A DNA stretch of 64,000 bases from positions 1,798,001 through 1,862,000 of the forward strand of contig NZ_CP081150.1 of the NCBI RefSeq assembly GCF_019665765.1, in the 5' to 3' direction. Positions 1-7,655 of this stretch are shown here, one piece after another. Made by a program: the position numbers and the translations under genes. Position 1 is the stretch's first letter, and every line of letters begins with the position of its first letter. Under the pieces are notes generated by a model, which searched no databases, had not been told where the DNA came from, and saw only the letters and a program-made list of their open reading frames with translations. This DNA comes from Deefgea tanakiae (lineage in GTDB: Bacteria > Pseudomonadota > Gammaproteobacteria > Burkholderiales > Chitinibacteraceae).

Positions 1-2113
1 CACCGATCCGAGTAAAAAAATCTTTGATTGTTGGCGAAGTTTCACTGTTAGCAGCGCGAATTGCTAAGGTATAGTTCCATAGCTCTATTCCGACACCGCC
101 AGATAACATCAATTTTTCAACAGCCCAAGCGAGTAGATCTACGTTTATTAACGCTCGGCCAGAACGCAAAGGAATACCAACGCTTCTGGTCAATCCTTCC
201 ATCAGGAAAAACTCGGCTGTTTCATTACTGATTGAATACTGGTTTGAGTTGTCCCGATAGTGGCCTTGTGTAAATGAAGGTTCAATTGGGTTTTGTTTTT
301 TAATGAATTCTTCTTGCCGCTTTCGAAGTTTTTCTTGAATCTCTTCGATCCAGCGCCATGGATCGCATCTCCATTTTCGATACACACTTTCAGCAAATGC
401 AGGAAGCTTTTCAGTCCCTTCTTGATCAAATCTAGCACTTCGAGCTGATTTTAGTAACCAATGAACCCAGGTTAGGCGCGATAAGGTAGAGATAGAGTTA
501 CGATCACGGCGGTAGCTTTCACGTAATTCGCCATAAGCCTTGCTGATTAATTGAGTTCCTTCATCAAACCTCCCCAAAGCCATTAGCAATGCCGCTTGGC
601 GTACTTTCCAAATGGGATCTTCGCCAATGATTTTTCCAAGCTCGACTTCCATGCCTGCATAATTCAACGCATCCCTAGCAACAAGGGCTCGATGGTAGGC
701 TAATTCGGCTCCGGCATCTGGCAGATACTGCGCATGTTTTTCTAATACGCTGATCAGTGCGTGTATACGTTCTTGAACTACTGCCTTGCCCGCATCGTCA
801 TCAGCATTTAGCCATCGACTGTTTTTAAGCAGTAATAAGGCAATTTCCAATTGTTGTCGTTTACTGATCGCGCATGGCTGATCAGGGTTGGCAAATTGGA
901 AAAGGGTTTCCATAAGCCAAGGCGCAATGTACTCAAAAGTAATGTTATATCGCCATGCTATTTCGTAAACCAACTTGGCTCGATCTGCCTCGTCAAGCGC
1001 TGCAATGTTATTTGCACTGGGATATGGATCACATAGTTGAGAACGTATCTGCCACTGCAGTGCTGGAGGGCATACCAACCATCCAGGATAGGACTCTCGA
1101 TCACTTTTTAATGCATCTAGCTGCCCTTTTAACAGCGTGGCTGCGTATTCATGTTCTTTGTATGTGCGAGTGTGGTCATCTGAAGTAACTTGCGAACGAT
1201 GTAAATTACTTGGTGACCACTCATGAGGAGTCGTTTTGGAGCAGCCTTCGTCTTTCATTGCCAGCAGAAACGATTCAGTCGCATTTTGATGCCTGAGATC
1301 ACGATCATCAATATGTTTCACTAAATCCCACAAATCTATCGGGGCGACGTTGATCGACTCCAGATACTTGCGCTGCGCTGCTGTTAGATTTAAAGCGCCA
1401 ACCAGATAAATTTTCCGCGCATGATCGGCTAATTGATCGCGCACCCAACCAGCCCATTGCAAGAAATTGGGGTCGTCGCCAGAAAAACCCAGTAAACAAA
1501 GCTCATTTTCGATAAATACTTGCCGTGCAAAATTAATGAATGGCGCAAATTTTGCTGGATACGTTCGGTAATCTTCTTGTGCAGCAATAAAAGTGTCGGT
1601 GATTCCGATGGTACCGTGAAGCTTAACAATGCGCGGAGATGGTGCCCATGACAGATCTGCTGGCTTGGTGACTGGGGTGTAATAAGGACCGTGAACATCT
1701 TTGCACGCGCGTTCCAATAGTGTATCCCAATTGGTAGTCATGATTTCTGACCATGGCAACTCCAACAGTGACTGGTAAAGCGCTCCGGTTCTCCACGCCT
1801 CGTCGTCGATTTCGGAGCGAACTCGGTCGTTCAATGCTGCTTGCCCAAAGTAAGCTCGATATTCCTCCGCTACGCGTAAGGGATCAGAAAAACTGTGATT
1901 CTTATCATTGGGGCTGAGTTCTGCAACAAGCTTTTTGCTGAAATCATTCCACAGTGACATTTTCTTTTCGCCGCCGACGTGACATGCAGCGCTACGACTA
2001 AAGCCTGCGCCAATCATGATGGCTGCACCATGTTGGCTAGCATCAAATTTATGAAGGGCAGACGCTAATTTTTTAATTGCAGGGTAGTCGGAAAGGTCGC
2101 TTATTTTAGTCAT
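1..2113 (-). CDS. SIR2-domain NADase-like defence protein, partial (3' end outside window)
   Basis: Reading leftward from the ATG at 2113, the frame stays open to the window edge (at least 704 codons). Residues 1 to about 270 are a SIR2-like domain: a GAGFS nucleotide-binding motif at 35-39, TTNWD at 126-130, KLHG at 164-167 with H166 in the catalytic position, and LLGFSGDD at 207-214. The rest is long and helical with TPR-like stretches, as expected of a sensor or oligomerisation region. Bacterial SIR2 proteins of this layout (ThsA, DSR1, DSR2 and SIR2-HerA types) hydrolyse NAD+ when phage is sensed, causing abortive infection. That is family knowledge; the trigger here is unknown. It follows the RES gene by 110 bp on the same strand, so the two probably form one transcription unit. 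The Shine-Dalgarno sequence is weak. The SIR2 fold call is firm; the anti-phage role is inference. Confidence 0.92.
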   Translation of the reverse strand, partial: MTKISDLSDYPAIKKLASALHKFDASQHGAAIMIGAGFSRSAACHVGGEKKMSLWNDFSKKLVAELSPNDKNHSFSDPLRVAEEYRAYFGQAALNDRVRSEIDDEAWRTGALYQSLLELPWSEIMTTNWDTLLERACKDVHGPYYTPVTKPADLSWAPSPRIVKLHGTIGITDTFIAAQEDYRTYPAKFAPFINFARQVFIENELCLLGFSGDDPNFLQWAGWVRDQLADHARKIYLVGALNLTAAQRKYLESINVAPIDLWDLVKHIDDRDLRHQNATESFLLAMKDEGCSKTTPHEWSPSNLHRSQVTSDDHTRTYKEHEYAATLLKGQLDALKSDRESYPGWLVCPPALQWQIRSQLCDPYPSANNIAALDEADRAKLVYEIAWRYNITFEYIAPWLMETLFQFANPDQPCAISKRQQLEIALLLLKNSRWLNADDDAGKAVVQERIHALISVLEKHAQYLPDAGAELAYHRALVARDALNYAGMEVELGKIIGEDPIWKVRQAALLMALGRFDEGTQLISKAYGELRESYRRDRNSISTLSRLTWVHWLLKSARSARFDQEGTEKLPAFAESVYRKWRCDPWRWIEEIQEKLRKRQEEFIKKQNPIEPSFTQGHYRDNSNQYSISNETAEFFLMEGLTRSVGIPLRSGRALINVDLLAWAVEKLMLSGGVGIELWNYTLAIRAANSETSPTIKDFFTRIG

Positions 2114-2161
2114 AGTTTATTCACAAGATGAACCACAAAAACACCCGCAATACGGGACGTA

Positions 2162-2194
2162 TATACGCATAACTATTTTTAAAATAGGCGTATA
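2162..2194. promoter_or_regulatory. Composite hairpin between the RES and SIR2 genes
   Basis: An outer inverted repeat, TATACGC (2162-2168) with GCGTATA (2188-2194), encloses an inner one, CTATTTT (2173-2179) with AAAATAG (2181-2187); ATAA is left unpaired on one side. No T-run follows on the minus strand, so it is not a standard terminator. It may tune the SIR2 to RES transcript ratio or bind a regulator. The function is inference. Confidence 0.45.
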
Positions 2195-2223
2195 GCAGAA
2201 TACCCTTACTGGTATATCTTTTA

Positions 2224-3201
2224 CTATAACGTAGGGTAGTTACTCCACTCCTCAATCACAATGGATTCCAACGGAACACTATTATCGCTAAGCAAAACAA
2301 TATTAAAACTGCTATTTGATCGCGTTGAATGGTATTTGATTGCATCAAAACCCGCTTGCAGTGCGCAATCTCGTACAAATCGGGTAAACACGTACATTGG
2401 CTTGTGCCAACCGGTTTCATCTTGCCGAGCACTCATAAACGCTGAATATGCCAAAGTGCTAAATAGCGACTCATGCTCTTCTTCGTCTCGGCCATACTCA
2501 CGGGTGAGATCCAAAATTTTCAACGGCTGCGTAATGGTCAATTTTGCAATCATGCAATCTACGTTTCTTAACTCATAAAAGCATGTTTGCGCATCACTGG
2601 CCAAATACAACGCAGGTAATCCTGCGTGGTTATAGCGGCCTTCACCCACATATTCTTTTGGCGGGTAGCTAAATTCAGTTGCTAACCACTCTGTCTTTAC
2701 CTTGGGGTCAATTGCTCTCGCACGAAACAACGGGGCCAATACTATTTCAGGTGTGTACGTTGAACCGAGTTCACAGATTGCTGTATGCACTTTTTGTGCA
2801 AATGGATTGGTTAGTAGCAAAAAAGGCGTTTCTTTTCTGACTCGATCCAGCTCGACAGCATGCTGCTCAAACTCGGGGTCAACCATGAATGGCAATTCAT
2901 AACACCAGATGTTGTATTTCAATGGACTGCCACACCTTGGGCATTCTATCTTTTTGATGAAATAATCAAATTCATCTTTGGTGTAGCAGTCTTGAAGTCG
3001 TGAGCCGCTGTAAAACGAATCCATGTCAATGCTATTGCATTGGAATTTTGCATCCTCTGCTCCGTAAGCCAACGGCCACGAAGCTAAAAAATCATCGTAG
3101 CAATGATCGCAGCATGCAATGTCGGCACTCATCCATGACTCAACATCCCGATAAAAAAGCTCTTCAAACCAATATTTATCTTCATATTCAACTTCTGGCA
3201 T
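2224..3201 (-). CDS. RES-domain protein with N-terminal Cys-rich region (predicted NAD+-degrading toxin)
   Basis: The protein has 325 residues. The C-terminal half (about 155-318) is a RES domain: FRARAID at 159-165 (Arg), GEGRYN at 186-191, ALYLAS followed by FYELR with E210, and KYHSTRS with S292. These supply the Arg, Glu and Ser that name the family. RES toxins such as MbcT and ParT degrade or modify NAD+ or transfer ADP-ribose, and usually pair with an Xre antitoxin. Here the N-terminal 150 residues carry C30, C31, C34, C87, C90 and C100, a likely zinc-binding region, recalling from memory the N-terminal domains listed for HEPN/RES proteins. The downstream neighbour is a SIR2 protein rather than an Xre antitoxin. 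Two XRE genes lie 0.7-1.9 kb upstream but are not in the same unit. A GGACG sequence precedes the ATG at 3201. Domain call strong; biological role inferred. Confidence 0.9.
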   Translation of the reverse strand: MPEVEYEDKYWFEELFYRDVESWMSADIACCDHCYDDFLASWPLAYGAEDAKFQCNSIDMDSFYSGSRLQDCYTKDEFDYFIKKIECPRCGSPLKYNIWCYELPFMVDPEFEQHAVELDRVRKETPFLLLTNPFAQKVHTAICELGSTYTPEIVLAPLFRARAIDPKVKTEWLATEFSYPPKEYVGEGRYNHAGLPALYLASDAQTCFYELRNVDCMIAKLTITQPLKILDLTREYGRDEEEHESLFSTLAYSAFMSARQDETGWHKPMYVFTRFVRDCALQAGFDAIKYHSTRSNSSFNIVLLSDNSVPLESIVIEEWSNYPTL

Positions 3202-3504
3202 TAACTTTCAACGTCCAATAAATAAGATTCGAGCAAAGTGAATGGTATATTCACATAAGCTGAAATCAGGTGATATGACTTTCAGCCATTTTAGCGAGTA
3301 ATCTTACTCTATAACAGTAGGCTTACACAGGGGAAAGCAACGGGAATGTCATTTAAGAGTACTGGATCATCGTGCAATCGATGACTAAAATGCATATTGA
3401 AGTTGAATGAATGGATTAGGACGGATTACAAAGCAGAACGCCACATCTCAACCCATTTGGATTAAAGAAAATGGCGTGATTTGGGGAGGGCGAAACCGAG
3501 ATGA
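3202..3504. other. Intergenic region upstream of the RES gene
   Basis: This AT-rich stretch has no convincing reading frame. It must hold the leftward promoter of the RES-SIR2 unit. Apart from the palindrome at 3238-3254 I see no other defined element. Confidence 0.6.
3238..3254. promoter_or_regulatory. Operator-like palindrome upstream of the RES gene
   Basis: GTGAAT-GGTAT-ATTCAC is a perfect 6-bp inverted repeat with a 5-bp spacer, 36 bp upstream of the RES start codon, where a repressor would act. The size suits an HTH dimer. No bound protein is known. Confidence 0.4.
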
Positions 3505-3786
3505 TTAGCTGTACATAAAATACAATTTTGCGGCTTGCCGCAGTACGGCGTTTTCTTGTTCAAGCTGCTGCATCCTTCGCGCCAAAGCGGTAGATGCAGT
3601 TGGCTCCGGTACTGGGCTTGTCCGCACCGAACCACGAGAAAGGAAGCCCTCAATACCGATTTGAGTCCACGCATAAATGGTGGATGGATGAACATTGAAC
3701 TTACGTGATGCTTTGGCAATTTTGTTGCCTTTACCAAGGTACTGCAACACCTCAATCTTGAAGTGATTTTCATATATATTCTTCAT
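3505..3786 (-). CDS. IS3-type OrfA-like HTH protein, orphan
   Basis: This 93-residue protein resembles the first ORF of IS3-family elements. Residues 1-50 form a helix-turn-helix (KASRKFNVHPSTIYAW) and residues 70-88 a leucine-zipper-like tail (QQLEQENAVLRQAAKLYF). There is no OrfB after it and no terminal inverted repeats were seen, so it is either a transposase remnant or a stand-alone DNA-binding protein. It is transcribed divergently from the XRE gene at 3877; its own promoter (TTTCTT, 17 bp, TATACT on the minus strand) is covered by two palindromic operators, which argues that its expression is controlled and that it is more than debris. The role is unknown. Confidence 0.6.
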   Translation of the reverse strand: MKNIYENHFKIEVLQYLGKGNKIAKASRKFNVHPSTIYAWTQIGIEGFLSRGSVRTSPVPEPTASTALARRMQQLEQENAVLRQAAKLYFMYS

Positions 3787-3797
3787 GATCGCTTGAT

Positions 3798-3850
3798 TAC
3801 TAAGAAATCCTTAGTATACCTTATGGGGCGATACTAAGAAAATCTTAGGC
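3798..3850. promoter_or_regulatory. Two palindromic operators between divergent HTH genes
   Basis: Site 1 (3798-3816) is TACTAAG-N5-CTTAGTA, a perfect 7-bp inverted repeat. Site 2 (3832-3850) repeats TACTAAG-N5-CTTAG. Their centres are 34 bp apart, about three helical turns. Site 1 overlaps the minus-strand -10 (TATACT) and site 2 the -35 of the OrfA-like gene, so binding should repress it. The XRE protein encoded immediately to the right is the natural candidate binder (inference). Confidence 0.65.
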
Positions 3851-3876
3851 ATGATTCTCTCGCCAACGGCAATTGC

Positions 3877-4191
3877 ATGCCTTCGATTTGTCCCATCCCC
3901 CAACGCCTCAAAGAAGCCCGCACCAACAATAATCTGAGCCAACAAAAGCTTGGTGAATTACTCGGGCTAGAGGCAGGCAATGCGAGCGCACGGATGAATC
4001 AATACGAACGAGGAAAGCACACGCCAGACTTTGATACCCTTAAGCGGATTGCTGAGGTATTGGATGTGCCCGTGGCGTATTTTTACTGCGAAGATGAGCT
4101 GGAAGCGAAGATTGTTGAGGCGATGCACAAGCTTGACTCGACGAAGAAGATTGCTGTGCTGGAGTTTTTGGGGCGGCTCACTAATGGTTAA
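3877..4191 (+). CDS. XRE-family transcriptional repressor (104 aa)
   Basis: A compact Cro/C1-type HTH spans residues 7-68 (RLKEARTNNNLSQQKLGELL, then MNQYERGKHTPDFDTLKRIA). The C-terminal 35 residues form a short helical tail likely to dimerise. The ATG at 3877 is chosen because it opens right before the HTH; no good Shine-Dalgarno sequence is visible. The gene is divergent from the OrfA-like gene and shares two palindromes with it. Probable local repressor of the island; it could also serve as an antitoxin-type regulator, but no direct partner is fused or overlapping. Confidence 0.8.
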   Translation: MPSICPIPQRLKEARTNNNLSQQKLGELLGLEAGNASARMNQYERGKHTPDFDTLKRIAEVLDVPVAYFYCEDELEAKIVEAMHKLDSTKKIAVLEFLGRLTNG

Positions 4192-4278
4192 TTTTATGGC
4201 TTCTGCAGGTTTGGCTTTTAATAAGGTATCACTTCATATTGTCGTTAAACTAATATTCATGGAATTAGAATAAGAATT

Positions 4279-4569
4279 CTAAAATACATCTTTATCTGAC
4301 TTCAGATCGCTATTTCGCCCCGAATCAACAAAATAAGCACCAACAATCAGAGATATTAAACCAGCAGATAAGAATAAAGCATATCCCCAGGGCGCAGAGG
4401 TTTGAGATGCAACAATCGCGCAAAAAATACCGCACATCATCATGCCGAAACCAAAGTGGACTTTCGATTTTTTGCGAGTACTGGCTTGCGAACGATGAGG
4501 AAGTGTTTTTCCAAGTTCATCAAGTTGAGCTTCCATGGATTTGCGGAAATTCTCGCGATCTTTGATCAT
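4279..4569 (-). CDS. Small two-helix membrane protein, unknown function
   Basis: The sequence shows a charged N-terminal part (coiled-coil-like, residues 1-35) and two hydrophobic segments (about 40-58 and 64-81: MMMCGIFCAIVAS and ALFLSAGLISLIVGAYFV). I chose the ATG at 4569 because an AAGGGG Shine-Dalgarno sequence lies at good distance; an ATG two codons upstream (4575) would be too close to it. The family is not recognised. It sits between two XRE genes inside the accessory island. Small two-helix proteins are common effectors in defence loci, but nothing here proves that. Confidence 0.6.
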   Translation of the reverse strand: MIKDRENFRKSMEAQLDELGKTLPHRSQASTRKKSKVHFGFGMMMCGIFCAIVASQTSAPWGYALFLSAGLISLIVGAYFVDSGRNSDLKSDKDVF

Positions 4570-4627
4570 TTGCATGCCCCTTAAGGTGATTTTTTATAAT
4601 ATATTTTTTGTTTTGGTGCTTCAAGAA

Positions 4628-5065
4628 TCACTTAACAAGACGCAGTACCTGTGCCATTCCTTTGGGTTCCAGTCCGCCAAAATTCAACGCTTGATTGATA
4701 AATAAAGACAAAAATTGCGACAAGTTTACCCTTGGTATCTCACGATTTTCTTGTTGAGCCCAATCGTCAATGGTCTCTAAGATCATCTCAATTAGTTTTT
4801 CATCAACTTCGCATTTCTGCTTTGAGGCACGTTGACCATTTATGACATATAAGACATCTACTCTTTGAGAAATTGCAGATAAGTAGCTAAGGGATGGCTC
4901 TCGTTTTTCAGCTTCGTAATTGGCTTGAGCTGGTCGGGAAACCCCACCAAGATCTGCAAATTCTTGCTGGCTTAGTCGAATACCCAAGCGCTCCGCTCGT
5001 AGACGTTCTCCAAACCCATCGCCATGCGGCAAAAACATGCCGTCCGTCGCTCCGTCTTGTTTCAT
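4628..5065 (-). CDS. XRE-family regulator, divergent from the recombinase module
   Basis: The 145-residue protein has an HTH at residues 20-75 (LRAERLGIRLSQQEFADLGG, then PAQANYEAEKREPSLSYLSA) and a C-terminal extension of about 70 residues with helical character. It is transcribed away from the gmtY-like gene, with 149 bp between starts that contain two TTTGCAAA palindromes. This arrangement fits a repressor controlling both itself and the mobile-element integrase genes. The start at 5065 has only a distant GGAAA as ribosome site. Family call strong; regulatory target inferred. Confidence 0.8.
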   Translation of the reverse strand: MKQDGATDGMFLPHGDGFGERLRAERLGIRLSQQEFADLGGVSRPAQANYEAEKREPSLSYLSAISQRVDVLYVINGQRASKQKCEVDEKLIEMILETIDDWAQQENREIPRVNLSQFLSLFINQALNFGGLEPKGMAQVLRLVK

Positions 5066-5133
5066 TTGTTTTCATTTCCGTCTTTTTTGAATCAAAATGC
5101 AATCAATTGAGATAAAGGTTTCTAGGCCTCTAT

Positions 5134-5160
5134 TTTTGCAAAACAAAGCCAATTTGCAAA
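5134..5160. promoter_or_regulatory. Pair of TTTGCAAA palindromes upstream of the recombinase gene
   Basis: TTTTGCAAAA (5134-5143) and TTTGCAAA (5153-5160) have centres 18 bp apart in the divergent promoter region between the XRE gene and the gmtY-like gene. They are candidate operators for the XRE protein. A strong AGGAGG ribosome site follows at about 5204-5210, before the ATG at 5215. Confidence 0.45.
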
Positions 5161-5214
5161 GAGTTGATTAGCGCAGCACCAATTCAGCAACGACTTCTAG
5201 ACTAGGAGGCGAAC

Positions 5215-6399
5215 ATGGAGCACGTCACTGTAAATGCCAAGGTCTTTCGTGATAACACAGGCATAGAAATCAACATACCAGTAATTTTAACTGAGCATGG
5301 TCCTGTGCTACTTTTGATTGATTACTTTCTAGAGCGCGCCCAAGATCGTAGCCAGATTTGGATGGTGAAACTAACACAGGCAGTTGGTCTTTTGCTTGAT
5401 TACACAGTGGCAAACCGAGACTGTTATGACAATCCCAAAGATCTATTTGCAGGCTTTGCTCAGAGGCTTAGTTCTGGAACTGTGAATACAGATGGACTCG
5501 ATTCCAGTGGGCTGTATTGGCTAGGTAAAAATCCTCCTCTTGTAAGGCAGCTTATTGGTCAACTTTCTGAGTTTTCAGATTGGCTATCGGATCGTCAAGG
5601 CACGCAGCCACTAAACCCATGGCGCAAGGCCACTCGATGGGAAGAAATATTAGCTTGGGCTGCGTGGCATCAGAAAAAAGATCGGGCATTTATGTCCCAC
5701 ACCTGGAGCTATGAAAAAGCATCACTCGACATGTCTCGCGCCCGTAACGTCATCCTAAAAAGAACGCCGATTATCGATAGAGATCCAGTCAAGTTTTTCC
5801 CAGAAGAGCATATTCATTCATTGCTATTTAAAGGCTTTATCGTCCCAAGAAGGCAGAAGAGCCCTCGTCTAGAGGAGCGGCTAAATCTACGCGACATATT
5901 GATTACGTTGCTGATGCACTATGGCGGATTGCGCATGTCTGAACCGTTCCATCTTTTTGTGCAAGATGTGGTACCTGACCCCTTGAATCCGGCTCGGGCA
6001 AGAGTTCGTATTTACCATCCAAATTTTGGTGCCGCGCCACCTGACTGGCTTGATGCAAAAGGTCAACCAAAACGATGCAATCGTGACAGTTACTTGCGGG
6101 GGAAATATGGAATATTGCCCCGTAATGAATACTCGGCGACTGACCAACTCCATGCAGGATGGAAAAATAATACCTTAGATAGTACCGCATATTGCATGGA
6201 GGTCAACTGGTTCCCTGCTTGGTCGGGTGAGCTTTTTATGAAGCTCTGGATGCTGTACATGGCGCAGCGCGCCCATTTGGGAAGCCAACACCCATTTGCA
6301 TTCGTGACACTTGAAGGACTGCCTTATGCCATTGAATCGCACCGAGTTTCGCGGAGGCTGTTTGGTTTGAGTCAGACCAACACGGCCTGCTCGCTTTGA
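5215..6399 (+). pseudogene. gmtY: Truncated tyrosine recombinase, gamma-mobile-trio GmtY-like
   Basis: About 384 native codons are followed by sequence of the inserted IS (the frame closes at 6399 inside it). The catalytic-domain start is visible: HYGGLRMSEPFHLF, with the box I arginine, near residue 240. The conserved box II (HxxR) and the tyrosine that complete a tyrosine recombinase are missing, so it should be inactive. The N-terminal half (ILTEHGPVLLLIDYFLERAQ) and the gene order with an intact GmtX-like gene downstream match my recollection of gamma-mobile-trio recombinases, which move islands carrying defence and offence cargo. The AGGAGG ribosome site upstream is excellent. The family name is from memory and should be verified by profile search; truncation is directly visible. 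Confidence 0.65.
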
Positions 6400-7157
6400 T
6401 TACGATAATAGTTTGCCTCTGCTTCCGCGGGTGGAATGTGGCCAATCGACCCAAGCAAACGATGGTGATTGAACCACGAAACCCATTCCAATGTCGCTAG
6501 CTCCACAGATTCTAGACTTTTCCAAGGTCCCAAACGGTGAATCACTTCTGTTTTGTAGAGTCCGTTAATCGTCTCCGCTAATGCATTGTCGTAACTATCG
6601 CCAGTTGTACCCACTGATGGCTCGATGCCAGCTTCAGTCAATCGTTCGGTGTAGCGAATCGAAACATATTGCGAACCACGGTCGCTGTGATGAATCAACG
6701 CCTCACGCTCTGGCTGTCGCGCCCAAAGGGCTTGCTCCAACGCATCCAGCACAAACTCGGTTTGCATGTTGCGGCTCACTCGCCAGCCCACGATATAACG
6801 AGCAAAAACATCGATCACAAAAGCTACATAGACAAAGCCTTGCCAAGTCGACACGTAGGTAAAATCCGACACCCAGAGTTGATTCGGTCGTTCGGCTACG
6901 AATTGACGATTTACATGATCGCGGGGGCAAGCAACGGCAGGATCGGGACGTGTCGTTCGCACCGCTTTGCCACGCGATACGCCGCGTAAACCGAGGCTTC
7001 GCATCAAGCGTTCAACGGTACAGCGCGCCACAGTATGTCCATCTCGCTTGAGCTGCCGCCATACTTTTACCGCACCGTACACCTGATGATTCAATTGCCA
7101 GACACGCTCAATTTCACCGCTCAGTTGCTCATCACGAATGGTACGCTGACAACGCAA
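6372..7157 (-). CDS. IS3-family transposase OrfB (DDE integrase core)
   Basis: This is an rve-type integrase core with the DDE triad visible: WVSDFTYV (first Asp), HHSDRGSQYVS (second Asp) and NALAETINGLYKTEV (Glu). The C-terminus shows the usual WFNHHRLLGSIGHIPPAEAE. The frame continues upstream of 7157 in the -1 phase relative to OrfA (FIDTHREQHGVEPICKLL), so the active product is probably an OrfAB fusion made by programmed -1 frameshift at the A6G stretch in OrfA (7342-7349). The gene looks intact, so the IS may still be mobile. Confidence 0.93.
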   Translation of the reverse strand: MRCQRTIRDEQLSGEIERVWQLNHQVYGAVKVWRQLKRDGHTVARCTVERLMRSLGLRGVSRGKAVRTTRPDPAVACPRDHVNRQFVAERPNQLWVSDFTYVSTWQGFVYVAFVIDVFARYIVGWRVSRNMQTEFVLDALEQALWARQPEREALIHHSDRGSQYVSIRYTERLTEAGIEPSVGTTGDSYDNALAETINGLYKTEVIHRLGPWKSLESVELATLEWVSWFNHHRLLGSIGHIPPAEAEANYYRNQSEQAVLV

Positions 7158-7270
7158 AGCTGGATTGCGCAGCCGAGCGGCGTAACGTCGATAGGCTGAC
7201 GGGGCGACCTGTAATAGCTTGCAGATCGGCTCGACCCCGTGCTGCTCACGGTGGGTATCGATGAATCCTC

Positions 7271-7591
7271 TTACGATTTCAAGCGGCGGTCGAGCTCCGC
7301 CTGTGCGAAATACGCGCTGGCCAGTCGCAGAATTTCGTTGGCTTTTTTAAGTTCGCGCACTTCGCGTTCTAGCGCTTTAATGCGTTCGTTCTCTGCTGAA
7401 TTTTTGTTGGCTTGAACGGTATCGCCACCTTGCCGACGGCACCATGTGCGCAGCGTTTCTGGCGTGCAGCCTATTTTGCTGGCAATTGAAACGAGGGTTG
7501 CCCATTCAGATGGATATTCGGCAAGGTGCTCAATGACCATGCGAACAGCCCGTTCGCGGACTTCGGGGGAAAAGTGAGTTGATTTCTTCAT
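7271..7591 (-). CDS. IS3-family transposase OrfA
   Basis: The 106-residue protein has an N-terminal HTH (residues 5-60, with [19 protein letters not shown]) and a C-terminal leucine-zipper stretch ([20 protein letters not shown]). A slippery A AAA AAG sequence lies in the ELKKAN codons and would shift ribosomes into OrfB. It binds the IS ends and regulates transposition. Normal length for the family. Confidence 0.93.
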   Translation of the reverse strand: MKKSTHFSPEVRERAVRMVIEHLAEYPSEWATLVSIASKIGCTPETLRTWCRRQGGDTVQANKNSAENERIKALEREVRELKKANEILRLASAYFAQAELDRRLKS

Positions 7592-7655
7592 AGCGCCATT
7601 CTCTCAAGAATTGGAGCCGCCGCGAAACCCGGTGCGATTCAAACAGAAAGACTCA

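Larger units (their letters stand above)
6368..7655 (-). mobile_element. IS3-family insertion sequence (about 1.29 kb, ends approximate)
   Basis: Two overlapping-frame transposase ORFs read leftward. The left terminus is placed at TGAGTCAGACC (6368), just after the OrfB stop. The right terminus is tentatively at TGAGTC read on the minus strand (7655). Only six terminal bases match, so the ends are uncertain. No 3-4 bp target duplication is seen (flanks GGTT and CAGG). The element separates the GmtY-like 5' part from the GmtZ-like 3' part, and the flanks do not rejoin into one gene. Confidence 0.8.

Noticed and set aside
851-1188. Plus-strand short frames inside the first 2.1 kb
   Set aside because: They are antisense to the SIR2 gene, which is open and carries clear motifs on the minus strand.
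3505-3786. Complete IS3 element at the orphan OrfA
   Set aside because: No OrfB frame follows on the minus strand and no terminal inverted repeats were found.
3877-4191. XRE protein as the antitoxin of the RES gene
   Set aside because: It is on the opposite strand, separated by another gene and its operators control a different promoter; the link cannot be supported from sequence alone.
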